Part shown: positions 33,413-44,275 of the stretch, in pieces
How the letters are laid out: every line of letters begins with the position of its first letter
Position numbering within the stretch: the first letter of the stretch is position 1
Assembly: GCA_026182355.1 (NCBI GenBank)
Contig: JAPFBL010000375.1
Coordinates: forward strand, 204,501 to 268,500
Length of the DNA stretch: 64,000 nt
Reading direction: 5' to 3'
Origin: Hermatobates lingyangjiaoensis
Taxonomy: Eukaryota > Arthropoda > Insecta > Hemiptera > Hermatobatidae
The notes under the pieces: generated by a model
Told to the model about the DNA's origin: nothing
The model's input: only the letters and a program-made list of their open reading frames with translations
Databases searched by the model: none
Position numbers and translations under genes: made by a program

Positions 33413-33765
33413 ACTAAAAAATGATAGATCGGGATGCGCTCAGTTTCTTCCACTTTCAATTCAAACTCTTATTGCCGACGTTTCGATTTTATTTAAAATC
33501 TTTTTCCAAAGGCCTACAAACAGAGGAAAACAAGAATTTTAATACGTACATTTTTTTAAAAACACAAACAAAACAAGTACACTATGAAAAATTAAATACA
33601 ATCTTGAATATTAAGATAATATTAGGTATTAAAATTCTTGTTTTCCTCTGTTTGTAGGCCTTTGGAAAAAGATTTTAAGTAAAATCGAAACATCGGCAAT
33701 GAGAGTTTGAATTGAAAGTGGAAGAAACTGGCTGCATCCCGATCTATCATTTTTTAGTTGTATAT
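33405..33765. repeat. Fold-back of the family D group
   Basis: The left arm (33405-33560) and right arm (33628-33765) share AAAAAATGATAGATCGGGAT and its complement, and ATTTTAATACC-type inner ends. Each arm keeps GCC...GGC, a TCTT/AAGA-type hairpin and CGAAAC. Confidence 0.8.
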
Positions 33766-34169
33766 CTGTCATACGGTCGAGAATTTATTAGTGTTTATAT
33801 ATATATTTCTCCCTCCAAAGACGAATGGGGGAAGAAATAGAGTGAGTGATTCGCAATTATGTGCTTTATAGGAGTCTCAAAACAAGACAACACTCTCGCT
33901 CTTGCAACAGGCAGCACCCTCCCTATCTTATTGAAGGGTGTTACCCTCTAGCTAACACCTGGTACTGCGAAATGTCTAACGGGCCAAAAAAACGACTTTC
34001 TACTAACCACAACGTTTTGCTCAAATCTTCATACCTCCCTTCCACAATGAAATTACTTTCTTACAATTAACTTTACATGGTATATAACACATTTAATTAA
34101 TTCATTATATAAAGTATTTCTTCACTATAACAATCATGTTTCTTCCTATACACTATATAATTATTTCTA
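33766..34169. other. Unannotated stretch
   Basis: A 74-residue frame at 33846-34070 has no recognisable domain. Confidence 0.5.
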
Positions 34170-34303
34170 TAAAAAGATTTCACATAAACACGTGAAATAA
34201 CAATCAATGATCAAACCCAAAGTTGGGTCTTTGACTCTGAGAAAGAACGCAGAGTTAACAGTTACGATTGAAAGATCTTAGTTTTGTTTTCCCAATTCAT
34301 ATT
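34170..34303. repeat. Reduced hammerhead fold-back, family A
   Basis: The terminal hairpin segment and TCAATGATCAAACCC lie on the left. A ribozyme-bearing right arm (GACTCTGAGAAAGAACG to CTTAGTTTTG) follows directly. The box reads CTGAGAA and is disabled. Confidence 0.65.
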
Positions 34304-34337
34304 GTAACTATATATAATATATATATATATATATATA

Positions 34338-34616
34338 CACTTTTTTGATGAAAATACGATCCGAAATGGACAAATACAGTTCAATGTACATAAAGAAACG
34401 TAGAAAAATTAAAAACACACACTTACAGTCTCTAATTTTCGGTTGAACCGTCTTCAGGAGAGATAAGAAAGGGTTGGAGACCGGTCTCCAACCGTCTCTG
34501 TACCAGTGCGCTTGGTTTCTCTTTCTTATCTCTCCTGAAGACGGTTCAACCAAAAATTAGAGACTGTAAGTGTGTGTTTTTAATTTCTCTACGTTTCTTT
34601 ATGTACATTGAACTAT
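34338..34616. repeat. Hammerhead fold-back, family F, between (TA)n tracts
   Basis: The left arm (34372-34471) and right arm (34520-34616) are inverted copies. The spacer includes its own small palindrome, TTGGAGACCGGTCTCCAA. TA tracts lie at 34312-34337 and 34616-34634. Confidence 0.85.
34425..34464 (-). ncRNA. Hammerhead ribozyme motif, family F, intact
   Basis: On the minus strand, CTGAAGA is at 34458-34452, followed by one C and stem II GGTT/AACC around a single base. GAAA is at 34441-34438 and stem III is the palindrome AATT. Predicted cleavage is after an A. Stem I pairs TCTC before the box with GAGA after the cut. The partner arm has AAAA in place of GAAA and is probably dead. Confidence 0.65.
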
Positions 34617-34639
34617 AATATATATATATATATAAAACT

Positions 34640-35110
34640 ATCGGGACTCTATAAATTTTATCGGGACTCGGTCAGTTCTTCAGGTTAAATTCAAAGTCAG
34701 TTCTTCAAATTAAACTCTCATTGCCAACGTTTCGGTTTTTATTTAAAACCTTTTTCATAGGCAGAAGTATAAATTTTGAAGCAGAAAAACTAAGTATTAC
34801 TTTACAAATTATTTTACAAAGAAAAATAGTCTGTGGATTTCAACAACAAATGTAGTTTGAATATTGTAATGTAATTTGAATGGTGTAATGTATTTTGAAT
34901 GTTGTAATGTAGTTTCAATGTTTAGTTTGTTGTTGAAATCTACAGACTATTTTCTTTGTAAAATAATTTATAATGTAATACTTAGTTTTTTTTACTTCAA
35001 AATTTATACTTCTGCCTATTAAAAAGGTTTTAAATAAAAGCCAAAACGTTGGCAATGAGAGTTTAATTTGAACCTGAAGAACTGACCGAGTCCCGATAAA
35101 CTTTAGTTTT
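34640..35110. repeat. Fold-back of the family D group, wide arms
   Basis: The left arm (34640-34840) and right arm (34920-35110) share TCGGGACTCGGTCAGTTCTT and its complement, and a hairpin-GAAACGTTGGC end. The spacer near 34855-34920 has a TGTAATGTA...TTTGAAT word three times. The first box reads CTATT or CATAG on the two sides, so neither ribozyme is canonical. Confidence 0.75.
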
Positions 35111-35227
35111 GTTTTTATTCCACGGTCGATACTTTTATCAATATATATATATAAATTAATAGTCAACAATAACTCTTGATATAATATATGAATTAAACAC
35201 CACAATCAACAAATATAAATTAATTAC

Positions 35228-35268
35228 AATGCTCTTAAGCCTTTCGTTACATCATCAGAGAGCTAAAT
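35228..35268 (-). ncRNA. Hammerhead-like motif downstream of a Penelope endonuclease
   Basis: On the minus strand, CTGATGA is at 35258-35252 and GAAA at 35245-35242. Stem III can form from AGGCTT. Stem I is strong, GCTCT with AGAGC. Only TGTAAC lies between the two boxes, too short for a normal stem II, so activity is doubtful. It starts about 28 bases after the stop codon of the endonuclease remnant on the same strand. Confidence 0.5.
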
Positions 35269-35295
35269 GAACCAAACAAAAAATATAATAACAAC

Positions 35296-35525
35296 TTAAC
35301 CTGGTTGATTGAAGTCTTCAGGATTGCTGGCATCTCTGTCTGAATTTAATGTTCCTAAAATTGAAGGAGTCTTGATCTGTTTACTTATTTCTTTTATTAA
35401 TATTTCATCTAGTTTGTAAATTCCCGGACTATTGTTCATTAAATTTCCATAGAAGTTCTTTATGAGTGCACTTTCAATAATATTTCTCTTCCTTTCTGAT
35501 GGTACAAAAATTAATTCCTCAAAGA
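35296..35525 (-). pseudogene. Penelope-like GIY-YIG endonuclease, C-terminal piece
   Basis: An open minus-strand frame of about 75 codons ends in TAA at 35298-35296. It begins EELIFVPSERKRNIIESALI and continues NNSPGIYKLDEIL. It aligns with the 13.1-kb remnant (KELIFTTCKKRRNIIERTVI, NNSLGLFKLDKFF). The Glu in NIIES is the expected catalytic residue. The GIY and YIG motifs and everything upstream are missing. There is no Met near the start, so a Met-first scan would miss it. Truncation is probably at insertion, as is usual for these retroelements. Confidence 0.8.
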
Positions 35526-35544
35526 ATTAATTAATTAATTTAAA

Positions 35545-36210
35545 CCATTGACACAGATGTCCCATTTAGACCGTTAACACAGCTGATCTATTTAGATCAT
35601 AATAGATGACCTATTTAGACCATTGTCAAAGGCAACCCATTTAGATCAGTGACACATATGATATTTAAACGTTTGACATAGATGACCTATTATGACCATT
35701 GACACAGATGACCTACTTAGACCAATGACACATATGATATTTAAACTTTTGACATAGATGACCTATTATGACCATTGACACAGATGACCTACTTAGACCA
35801 ATGACACATATGATATTTAAACTTTTGACATAGATGACCTATTTAGACCATTGTCAAAGGCAACCCATTTAGATCAGTGACACATATGATATTTAAACGT
35901 TTGACATAGATGACCTATTATGACCATTGACACAGATGACCTACTTAGACCAATGACACATATGATATTTAAACTTTTGACTTAGATGACCTATTTAGAC
36001 CATTGTCAAAGGCAACCCATTTAGATCAGTGGCACATATGATATTTAAACGTTTAACATAGATGACCTATTATGATCATTGACACAGATGACCTACTTAG
36101 ACCATTGACACATATGATATTTAAACTTTTGACATAGATGACCTATTTAGAACATTGACACAAATAACCTGTTTGACATTTGACCTAGATGAGTTATTCA
36201 GACCTTTGAT
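35545..36210. repeat. Minisatellite with about 26-bp units and higher-order structure
   Basis: Units such as GACACAGATGACCTATTTAG plus ACCATT alternate with GACACATATGATATTTAAAC forms. A block of about 160 bp, opened by GTCAAAGGCAACCCATTTAG, is itself repeated, starting near 35628, 35853 and 36004. Confidence 0.9.
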
Positions 36211-37129
36211 GACCTGTTTATGCAATGCTCAGATTGAATGTCATGTAGTAAGAGATGATGAGACAGACAAAAACTGAAGATAAAATTAGGATTTAAAAAC
36301 AACTAAAACTAAGACAAAAGCTCATAGTGATTGCTTATAATAATATAAATATCTTTTGAGAAAAAAACAAAAAGGAGTAATATTGACTAGATTAGATGGA
36401 ATAGGAAGCAACAGTCAAAATAGTAAGGAAGTAACAGCCTTCCTATAACAACATTTTAAAGAACAACTTTCAATTTACACTTCGGAATAGAAATGTACAA
36501 AATACGTTTGGTTACGTGGTAAGATTGTTAATTTTTATAATTACCCAATAATGAGGGATATTATAAAATTAAATCAACAAATTGAATTAATACAAACATA
36601 GAAATGAAAGAAAGTCAAGAGTTTTAATCTATTTACAAATAGAAAGTAATTTATTGAAGCAAAGTAAACAATTAATAAATATTGCGGAAACAGAAGACTG
36701 AAATCTATTTTAAGTTTGTTTACCTTGAAAACAGATAATACGATGTTTACCTTTTGGCAACTTCAACATGTTTTATAGCCTGTTTGCGGAAATGGATTAA
36801 AGAGTAACCACAAAATAATTTATAAGCCTAAAATAAATCTTACAAAAGCAGTAGTCTTGTCTTGATAGAGGATGCTTGAACTACGTCTAACCACCTCGTA
36901 GTATCAAATATCGAGTACGAAGGAAAAGAATCTTACGATAAAGTTAGCCATTTTCAGTTCATTTACCTATCATCTCATTATTGAACAAAGTAATACAAAT
37001 GTTACAACAAACACTCTATTCAACAATCAAATTATTTACCACAGTGACATGAAACAATGATTAGAACACTGAGGTCACTTTCTTGATATCATTTATTCTT
37101 CTGGCAAATTTTACTTTTATGTAATATAC
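36211..37129. other. Unannotated AT-rich stretch
   Basis: No gene or repeat is recognised. Confidence 0.5.
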
Positions 37130-37344
37130 CATATATCAATGATCAAACCACAATATGAAATGGGAAAACAAGACTAAGATCTTTCAACCGTAACAAGCGG
37201 TCTTCGTCAGAGTCAACAACCCAACTGCTGGGTTTTTGACTCTGAGGAAGACTGCTTGTTACGGTTGAAAGATCTGGTCTTGTTTTCCCATTTCATATTG
37301 TGGTTTGATTATTGATTGTTATTGCACGTGTTTATGTGAAATCT
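37130..37344. repeat. Hammerhead fold-back, family A, with 14-bp target duplication
   Basis: TTTTATGTAATATA is found at 37115-37128 and 37345-37358, outside the element. The left arm (37138-37225) has an intact minus-strand core (GACTCTGACGAAGACCGC to GAAAGATCTTAGTC). The right-arm box is CTGAGGA, but it has lost TTA between the stem III and stem I segments. Confidence 0.85.
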
Positions 37345-37394
37345 TTTTATGTAATATATAAGTACATATCAATATTGATAAAACTATGGACCGT

Positions 37395-37850
37395 AAAGTA
37401 GAAATAAAATAAAAGTTTATCATTATTCGGTTAGTTCTTCAGATTAAAATTAAACTCTAATTGTCAATGTTTCGGTTTTTATTTAAAACCGTTTCTATAG
37501 CCAGAAGTATAAAATTTTTGGAAAAAAAACTTAAGTATTACATTAGGAATTTTTTTTTAAGGAAAACACAAACATTTTTTTTAAATTCGGCAACAACTAT
37601 CTAGTTTGAATAAGAACGTGACACTGTACCTCACATGTTACGTCGTTATTCAAACTAGATAGTTCTGGCTCAAATTTGTAGTCTTTTTTTTTAAAAAAAT
37701 TTCCAATTTAATGTTTAAGTTTTTCTGCTTCAAAAATTGTATACATCTCCCAATGAAAAGGTTACATATAAAAACCGAAACGTTGACAGTGAGAGTTTAA
37801 TTTCAACTTGAAGAACTGACCGAATAATGATAAACTTTTTTTTTGTATGT
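37395..37850. repeat. Fold-back of the family D group
   Basis: The left arm (37395-37560) and right arm (37665-37850) share CATTATTCGGTTAGTTCTTC and its complement, and AAACCG hairpins followed by GAAACGTTGAC. The spacer holds a second small palindrome around 37600-37660 (TTCAAACTAGATAGTT and its complement). Confidence 0.75.
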
Positions 37851-37879
37851 ACATATCAACAACATATAGTTAAAGTAGA

Positions 37880-37921
<42 letters not shown>

Positions 37922-38136
37922 GAATTAAATCGAAGGTAGACACAGACAGACAAACGAATAACTCACTTCAATATTTCGACAAACCTCGTCATCAGGAGGC
38001 GAATAATCCTAAAGGAAAGCAGGCTGAGTCGCTGCTTTCCTTCCTGCTGAACTCTTCTCCTCCTGATGATGACGATCATCGAAATATAGAAGTGAGTTAT
38101 TCGTTTGTCTGTCTGTGTCTACCTTCGATTTAATTC

Positions 38137-38183
<47 letters not shown>

Positions 38184-38237
38184 CTACTTTAACTATATGT
38201 TGTTGATATGTACATACAAAAAAAAGTTTATCATATA
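37824..38237. repeat. Nested palindrome: outer arms, (TA)n, family E fold-back
   Basis: The outer arms 37824-37883 and 38178-38237 are inverted copies containing CATATCAACAACATATAGTT. Inside each is a (TA)n tract (37884-37919 and 38140-38180). Inside those is the family E fold-back (37919-38141). The whole is therefore symmetric over about 410 bp. Confidence 0.85.
37919..38141. repeat. Hammerhead fold-back, family E
   Basis: The arms share AACGAATTAAATCGAAGGTA and ACTCACTT words with their complements. The right arm has CTGATGA (38063-38069) and GAAATATAG (38081-38089), with stem I TC/GA next to the core. Stem II (TGACGATCATC) pairs poorly. The left arm on the minus strand reads CTGATGA, then TGTCGAAATATTG. 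Confidence 0.8.
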
Positions 38238-38300
38238 TATATATTTATATATATATGCAAAACAGTAATAAATTGTCGACCGTGGGACAGATATGCGCAC

Positions 38301-38391
38301 AAAAAGGATAAATTGGGATGCGGTCTGTTTCATCCTCTAGTTTGATTGGAAGAGGAAGAAACTAACCACATTCCAATTTATCCTTTTTGTG

Positions 38392-38424
<33 letters not shown>
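38301..38424. repeat. Short fold-back of the family D group plus (TA)n
   Basis: AAAAAGGATAAATTGGGATG on the left pairs with CATTCCAATTTATCC on the right. The ribozyme part is lost. (TA)n runs 38395-38424. Confidence 0.7.
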
Positions 38425-38425
<1 letters not shown>

Positions 38426-38540
38426 CCAGTTGAATAATATATCCACGTCTGATAAAATAAGTGTATTATGCAATCAGGGTTCGGTCAGATTTCTAGATAA
38501 TTTCCTAGAAAAGTAAATTGACATTTTTCATGCCTTCCGA
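38425..38540. repeat. Diverged family D left end
   Basis: GGGTTCGGTCAGATTTC and TGATAAAATAAGTGTATTA resemble the left end at 32781-32873. Confidence 0.5.
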
Positions 38541-39523
38541 ATGCTAGTCATTAACGAAATTAACAGATAAAAAAAAAGTACGATACAAAAAAATTATCAA
38601 GATAACTGTTTTATTATTGGATAAAATAATGAATATACTTTCTAGTAAACAGTTATTTTATTATTAGGATAAAATCAATAAAACAAAAATATAGGTAAAT
38701 ATAACTTTAAAAAATAATAAGTATGAAATGAATGTTAGAAACCAAGAAAAGAGGATTGAGGTCACATGTGAAGGAAAGAGTGTCCTTAAAGTAAAGAAAA
38801 AAACAACCCCCTATTTTGAAAGAAAAAGTAGGATTCGAAGTTACTCATATAGGATCATCACAAAGGGTGGCATATTCTTTGCCTTTTTTTTTTTGATGTT
38901 ATTAAAGTTCAGGAAGAGGCTTTTTATCTTGCAGATAGCTTATTCACTTATTACTCTTTCCATCATTATTTAATCAAATATCTTGAAACGGTATTCATGC
39001 AATATTTATTTATGTATATACAAAAGTAAGTGTGGATATATATATAAAGGATTAAGCATAACTTACCCTTAGTGGGCTCTGGCAGTCGTGAACACTTCAG
39101 GCCAATGTATAATTATATTTAGCTAATTAATTTCTTTCAACCTACCAATTTCTTATCGACCAATTGTGTCGAAGTGCAAAAACGTGAGTTAAATTATCAG
39201 GCAATTTTTTTTTTGTTGGTTATCTTTCTTTGAATCACATATTTACTTATATATAATTATTTTTTTTTCTTTTGCGTATATGACTGACCGTTATAACGGC
39301 TTTCTGGCCAGCCAGTCAAGATTTCACCATATTCATTGTAAAAGCCTAAAGAGACAATAAGGGATATTATAACGGGTTAAACCATAACCCTTTTTCTTTT
39401 TCAATCTACAATTACAATTATTAATATAGTTTACCATCAGGTAGTTACGAAGCATATATTTTACTTTACAAATAAAGATTTCAGTTTCAATTTTTTGTAC
39501 ATGACTCTAAATTTTGTGTTTAT
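38541..39523. other. Unannotated AT-rich stretch
   Basis: An 81-residue frame at 38728-38973 has a basic N-terminus and a hydrophobic end, but I recognise no family. No other structure. Confidence 0.45.
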
Positions 39524-39798
39524 TTTGATAATATATTTGTCCAAGTCGAGGAAGCCCATGGAATCAAACTCACTAGATGTACGTTAGTCGAAGGAACTGC
39601 AGCACTTCAATACAATAATGACAACAATAGATTAACCATACTGGAAGCCCTGTATCAAAGATATTAATCCCAGCCTCAATATCCAAAATTATGAACTTAA
39701 TGTTATCACAAGTAGCACACCACGTTTGACAAAAGTTACAAATTTGTTAGAGAACTTGAATCTAGTAGGGTTGGCAACAACTGAGGGTACAACTTGAA
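39524..39798 (+). pseudogene. Penelope-like endonuclease C-terminal tail, one-base deletion
   Basis: The plus-strand frame reads EEAHGIKLTRCTLVEGTAAL, then NNRLTILEALY, and stops at 39665. Adding back a single lost base near 39655 in thought, the frame would continue as KDINPSLNIQNYELNVIT to a stop near 39798. The RLTILEAL...INPSLNIQ pattern is the usual tail of Penelope-type GIY-YIG proteins, with the Glu as the catalytic residue. The N-terminal half is missing. A hammerhead lies about 150 bases after the stop on the same strand. Confidence 0.7.
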
Positions 39799-39948
39799 TT
39801 TTGTTACAACCCTGCTATAACCTACTATCTTTTGTTTTGTCTTGTTTTTACGTACCGTATTGTCTCCTGTTTTATTTTTTGTTATACTTGTTATGTTTTG
39901 TTTTAAAGATTCATACATTAACTTGCTATAGATATTATACAAAGTTTT

Positions 39949-39985
39949 AACCTGAAGATGACCAATGTATGATCGAAAGCTTGTT
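39949..39985 (+). ncRNA. Hammerhead ribozyme motif downstream of the endonuclease
   Basis: CTGAAGA is at 39952-39958 and GAAA at 39975-39978. Stem III is the palindrome AGCT (39978-39981) and predicted cleavage is after T39982. Stem I pairs AAC (39949-39951) with GTT (39983-39985). Stem II (TGACCAATGTATGATC) is imperfect, with GA/TC at its base. Both boxes are intact. The distance from the endonuclease stop is about 150 bases. Confidence 0.6.
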
Positions 39986-40193
39986 TCTTTATTATTTTAA
40001 TATAGTCGTTTATATGTTATTTTGATATAGTCGTTTAGTTTTTCGCAGTAGTTTTGCTTGTGTGTTCACGTGTTTCAGGCCCATTATATTTGGAAATTAC
40101 CTCTAGGACAACGGACGATAGTGAAGAAAATAGAGGCTATCAGCAGAAAGGTTACCGCAGAGGATGTTGCATATTTTAATTCCATATATATAT

Positions 40194-40355
40194 ATGATCA
40201 AATCACAATATGAAATGGGAAAACAAGACTAAGCTCTTTCAACCGTAACAAGCGGTCTTCGTCAGAGACAAAAACCCAACTGACATCAGTTCCAATTCAT
40301 ATTGTGGTTTGATCATTGATTGTTATTTCACGTGTTTATGTGAAATCTTTATATA
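40194..40355. repeat. Hammerhead fold-back, family A, right arm shortened
   Basis: The left arm (40194-40285) is a minus-strand unit. The right side keeps only the outer ATTCATATTGTGGTTTGATC and the terminal hairpin segment. (TA)n follows at 40352-40368. Confidence 0.75.
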
Positions 40356-40368
40356 TATATATATAGAT

Positions 40369-40648
40369 ATAACAGATTCAATAATATATCGACCGTTTGA
40401 TAGAATAGGTGTGTTCTCTAATCGGGGTTCGGTCAATTTTCCAGGATAAAAAATTAAACTCCCGTTGCCAACGTTTCGGTTTTATTTAAAACCTTTTTCA
40501 TAGGCAGAAGTAAGAATTTTCTTAGTTAAAAAATTCTTACTTCTGCCTGTGAAAAAGGTTTTAAATAAAGCCGAAACGTTGGCAACGAGAGTTTAATTTT
40601 TTATCCTGGAAAATTGACCGAACCCCGATTAGAGAACACACCTATATA
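40369..40648. repeat. Family D fold-back (two inverted ends, no coding part)
   Basis: The left arm (40378-40512) and right arm (40525-40648) match the two ends of the 32.8-kb element but meet with only a short spacer. The right-arm box reads CTGTGA, one base short of CTGANGA. GCC/GGC stem I, the GGTTTT hairpin, GAAA and ACGT are kept. (TA)n follows (40644-40670). Confidence 0.85.
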
Positions 40649-40670
40649 TATATATATATATATATATATA

Positions 40671-40784
40671 ACTTTAACACATAAGAAAAAACACAGAAAG
40701 ACACTACAGAACTCACTTCGATTTTCGTCATCCGTCGTTATCGGGAAGAAGTGCGAGGTACTTGCGTTGAAAAGCAAACTGCTA

Positions 40785-40817
<33 letters not shown>
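40671..40817 (-). repeat. Single family E arm between (TA)n tracts
   Basis: This is the inverse of 7770-7935: CTTTAACACATAAG, AGAACTCACTTCGATTTTCG and TCATCCGTCG. (TA)n tracts bound it at 40644-40670 and 40789-40817. Frames through it that read YIYIYI are artefacts. Confidence 0.7.
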
Positions 40818-40819
<2 letters not shown>

Positions 40820-41177
40820 TGAACTACATGAATCAACGTTTTAGCAACTTTTATCTGCTTGTCTAAATCTTCCTACAGAGTCATAAACAGACATCCACAA
40901 GAACATATTTACCGAAACTTCATGAATAAACCATTAGTTTATTCATATTTACTCTGGCATTCATCCAGTAAATATTAAATTATTCTTAATGATCAAATCT
41001 ATATTTTTTTCTACGTTGAAGATTTGATAATGTTTAATTAATCTTTACTTATTCTCATTGATTTAATTAAAAATTAAGTTAAAAAAAATTCACTCATTAT
41101 TAACTGAACCAATGGGTTTCATTCATTGCTCATGTTTGTCAAAGTTATTTGTATTACTCACACTACATATGCTTGTT
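40818..41177. other. Unannotated AT-rich stretch
   Basis: Nothing recognised. Confidence 0.5.
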
Positions 41178-41790
41178 ACCAACCAACCAACGATTCTTTC
41201 CGCGCACTGTTCTGCACGTTGTATTAGCAGTTCCAGGTCACGGACCTACTACTGCTGAATTATTGTCCTGCTGTGGTGGTGGGGTCAGTAAGTAAATGCC
41301 TGTACTTTTTTTTTTTTTTAAATAATGTGGTACGTCCGTTTACGTCATTTCGTGGTTGTTTGGTCTCATTGTGTCGTGTCTTGTCAGTCTTTTTCAATGG
41401 TTTGGCCTTCTATTTTAATAACAGCTTCTAATGTGGATGTGTTTGGGGAATTATTTGGGATAGGCTTTGGATAAGGGGGTTTGGATGGGTTGGAATTTTC
41501 GTGTCCTCATTGGTCACCAGTCTACTCGTGAATTGGTCAATTGTTTCTAACCTGAGGTCTCTTTGAATATCCACATTTCTGGCATACCAAGGTGCCCCAG
41601 CCATAAGACGTGCGAATTTATTCTGAACTATCTGAAGTGTTTTATTAGTTCTTGCAGCTTGTAACCAGGTCGAGCATCCATAAGTCATGCTAGCCCTAAT
41701 CACCACCTTATAAATGAGGTCCTTTACTACCTGTGGAGTATTCTTCGACTTCAGGATAGGATACGAAACATATGCGTAGTTGTATTTAAA
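41178..41790 (-). mobile_element. 5'-truncated Jockey-like LINE
   Basis: On the minus strand the order is the end of a reverse transcriptase (41790-41431), a 3' untranslated region (to 41190) and a short (TTGG)n tail at about 41178. The untranslated part is shared with 7409-7675. Truncation from the 5' end is typical of target-primed retrotransposition. Confidence 0.8.
41428..41790 (-). pseudogene. LINE reverse transcriptase, C-terminal end
   Basis: About 120 residues remain of a Jockey-type polyprotein. The region after the RT active site is recognisable from YKVVIRASMTYGCSTWL, then LQIVQNKFARLMAGAPWYAR, then VDIQRDLRLETIDQF, ending PQTHPH. The frame is intact to its stop. The active-site YADD box, the endonuclease domain and ORF1 are all absent. 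In an intact element this polyprotein copies the LINE RNA at the target site. Confidence 0.85.
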
Positions 41791-42277
41791 TAAATATGTT
41801 AAAATCATTTTTATTGTTTTCTCATTTATACTTATGTCTTTAAATTCATTAATAATCTTTCACTTAGTTAAATTTTAATAAATTCAAATTCAATTGTAAT
41901 TTAGTATAGATAGTGTACAATAAAAGAATAACAAAAGACGTCTAACAATTATTTTATACCAGTCGAGCATATTGTTTTCATTAAACGGCACACACGTGTA
42001 AACTACCTTTTGTTATCCTCTTTTAACACTTCTATTGTGAAGGAGGAACAGTTATCTGTCTAAACCATTTTTAATAGCTTGATAGCTTGCTTTCCTCCGT
42101 TCTTTTATACTTTGTTTTTATTTCTGCAGAATTTATAATTACTGAACCACCACTTAATTATAATTAGTAATGCAATTGTAATTTATTTCATAAGATTAAA
42201 TCCTTGAACGAAAGTACGATACAAACAAGTTGTAGAAATATACACATATAGTGTATGTATGTATATACTATACACGC
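41791..42277. other. Unannotated AT-rich stretch
   Basis: Nothing recognised. Confidence 0.5.
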
Positions 42278-42288
42278 ATTTAATATAT

Positions 42289-42630
42289 TCATTGTAGGGT
42301 AAAAATCTAATGAAATGGTCTCCACATATAAAAATTTTAATGATATAAACAAAGCGTTTCGAACACGTAGTGTTCTTCCTCAGGCATTAACTAAAAAATA
42401 CAATGACACCAGAGAGTTATCTATAGTACAAAGTATCTATAGTACAAACTTTGTACTGTAGATAACTCTCTGGTGTAATTGTATTTTTTAGTTAATGCCT
42501 GAGGAAGAACACTACGTGTTCGAAACGCGTTGTTTATATCATTAAAATTTTTATATGTGGAGACCATTTCATTAGATTTTTACCCTACAATGAGTAAATA
42601 CCACATAATAACTGATTGCACTACATTAGA
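42289..42630. repeat. Hammerhead fold-back, family B, with 11-bp target duplication
   Basis: The left arm (42290-42434) and right arm (42448-42592) are nearly identical inverted copies. The right side adds the terminal segment (GATTGCACTACATTAG). ATTTAATATAT lies outside each end (42278-42288 and 42631-42641). This is the best preserved family B unit. Confidence 0.9.
42492..42558 (+). ncRNA. Hammerhead ribozyme motif, family B, intact
   Basis: CTGAGGA is at 42499-42505. Stem II is GAACAC (42507-42512) with GTGTTC (42516-42521) around TAC. GAAA is at 42522-42525, the palindrome ACGCGT (42525-42530) is stem III and predicted cleavage is after T42531. Stem I begins C-G and continues, after a bulge, as TTAATG with CATTAA. 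All conserved core bases are present. Confidence 0.75.
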
Positions 42631-42641
42631 ATTTAATATAT

Positions 42642-42904
42642 CGTTTAAATTCTACAAATATCGATAAACACATAATAAAATGCAGACATGCCATACAAAT
42701 ATACGATATATATATGAAATGCAAACATGTAAAAATATGTAATAAATAAATATACCTTATTTACAAAGTATAATATTGCTATATGTATAAACATAGATAG
42801 TCTTTAAATTATACAAGCATACGATAAACACATGCAATGGAAACATGTTGTACAAATATAAAATAAACACTAGTAATGCTGTATAAATGTGTGATAAACA
42901 CATA
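42642..42904. other. Unannotated AT-rich stretch
   Basis: Loose repeats of CACATAATA and ATACGATA type. No genes. Confidence 0.5.
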
Positions 42905-43045
42905 TCATATATTAGTTGTGTAGTATTTACTTCTTCTGAGGTAAAATAGATAAACAAACAAAAGTCTCTACACAAATGAAGTTCTATTCAACAACAACAA
43001 CGCGTTTCGAACACTTTGTGTTCATCATCAGGAAGACACCTAGAA
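42905..43045 (-). repeat. Single arm with a hammerhead, family G
   Basis: It starts with the terminal word TTGTGTAGTATTTACTTCTT, related to families B and C. On the minus strand CTGATGA (43031-43025) is followed by stem II GAACAC/GTGTTC around AAA. GAAA (43008-43005) and the ACGCGT palindrome come next. There is no inverted partner, so it is a solo unit or half of a fold-back. Confidence 0.7.
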
Positions 43046-44051
43046 TGTGGTGCTGAAGGGTTGGTCCAGTGAAAACAACTAGTAGAAAATCCTACATGTA
43101 TCATAGGACAGTTTTCCTTCAAAGTTCATTGAAATAAAAATCTTTAATTTAGCTAAAAGATCGTACTTAAAAAAAAAACCATCGCATACATTCTACTTTT
43201 TACATGGTAGAAACCACCTCTAATTACCGAACGGGTGATTTTCGAAAACATGTAATGTTTATAAACAACATGTTATAACGGAAGACCAACATTCTCATCA
43301 TAGAGTATTCTTAAAACACTACATTATGTAGATCATTTACACTGTTAATCTATAAAACTGAGAACCCCTTTCAACCTGTGGTTGATAGAAACTCACTCAG
43401 CCTGATCTAGAATCAATACAATTGGGGAAAGAAATATAGCAACATTTTGAAGAGATAAGAATAAATAATAAGGAATATACTTGTTATTCACCGCGGAGAA
43501 TCCATTACGATGGTTCATGAATATGTATTCACAAAACCTAATATTTTGACAACAGGGAGGCTTACTGAATTTAGTTTTAGCTCCAATATAGGATTATACA
43601 TACTGAAGAGTCAACAACAAGAGCTATATCAACTAACAAATAAACGAAATGTTAATTAAATTACACTCCTGTGGCCGACCACGCCCAGATAATCGATGAC
43701 AATTCATCACGGTGATAATCTATTCAATACACGCTCTATGTATTCTTGAGTCATCAGAATGTTCATGCTAATTTCCTTATGTTAACTACAGGCATCATCA
43801 GAGAGCTTTCAAAAGAGTCTTTGATCTTTGGAAGCTCCAAGTAAAACTTCTTTAACTATTGTATAGTTTTACAGTCAATCACTTGAGTGATCATGCATTA
43901 TTTCTGTCCTTTAAATTATTGCCTGTTACTCCTACAAAGCTGTGATAATAGATGCTTCTTATTATACATACAATGAGGCCAGAAGTATCAACTGTTATCA
44001 ATGTAAATCACTTCATAAGACAATAATAATCATACAGTCATTGAAAGGTAC
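43046..44051. other. Unannotated stretch
   Basis: Near 43795 the minus strand carries GCTCTCTGATGATG, like the 35.2-kb motif, but without GAAA. Otherwise nothing recognised. Confidence 0.5.
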
Positions 44052-44275
44052 CGAGAATATCGACTAAAAACCAATCTACGAGAATATCGACTAAAAACAC
44101 AATCTACGGGAATGTCGACTAAAACACAATCTACGAGAATATCGACTAAAAACACAATCTACGGGAATGTCGACTAAAACACAATCTACGAGAATATCGA
44201 CTAAAAAAAAAATCTACGAGAATATCGATTAAAAAACGATCTACGAGAATATCGACTAAAAAACAATCAGCAGAT
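44052..44275. repeat. Minisatellite, 27-28-bp unit
   Basis: Eight copies or so of CGAGAATATCGACTAAAAAC plus ACAATCTA, some with CGGGAATGTCG. Confidence 0.9.
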
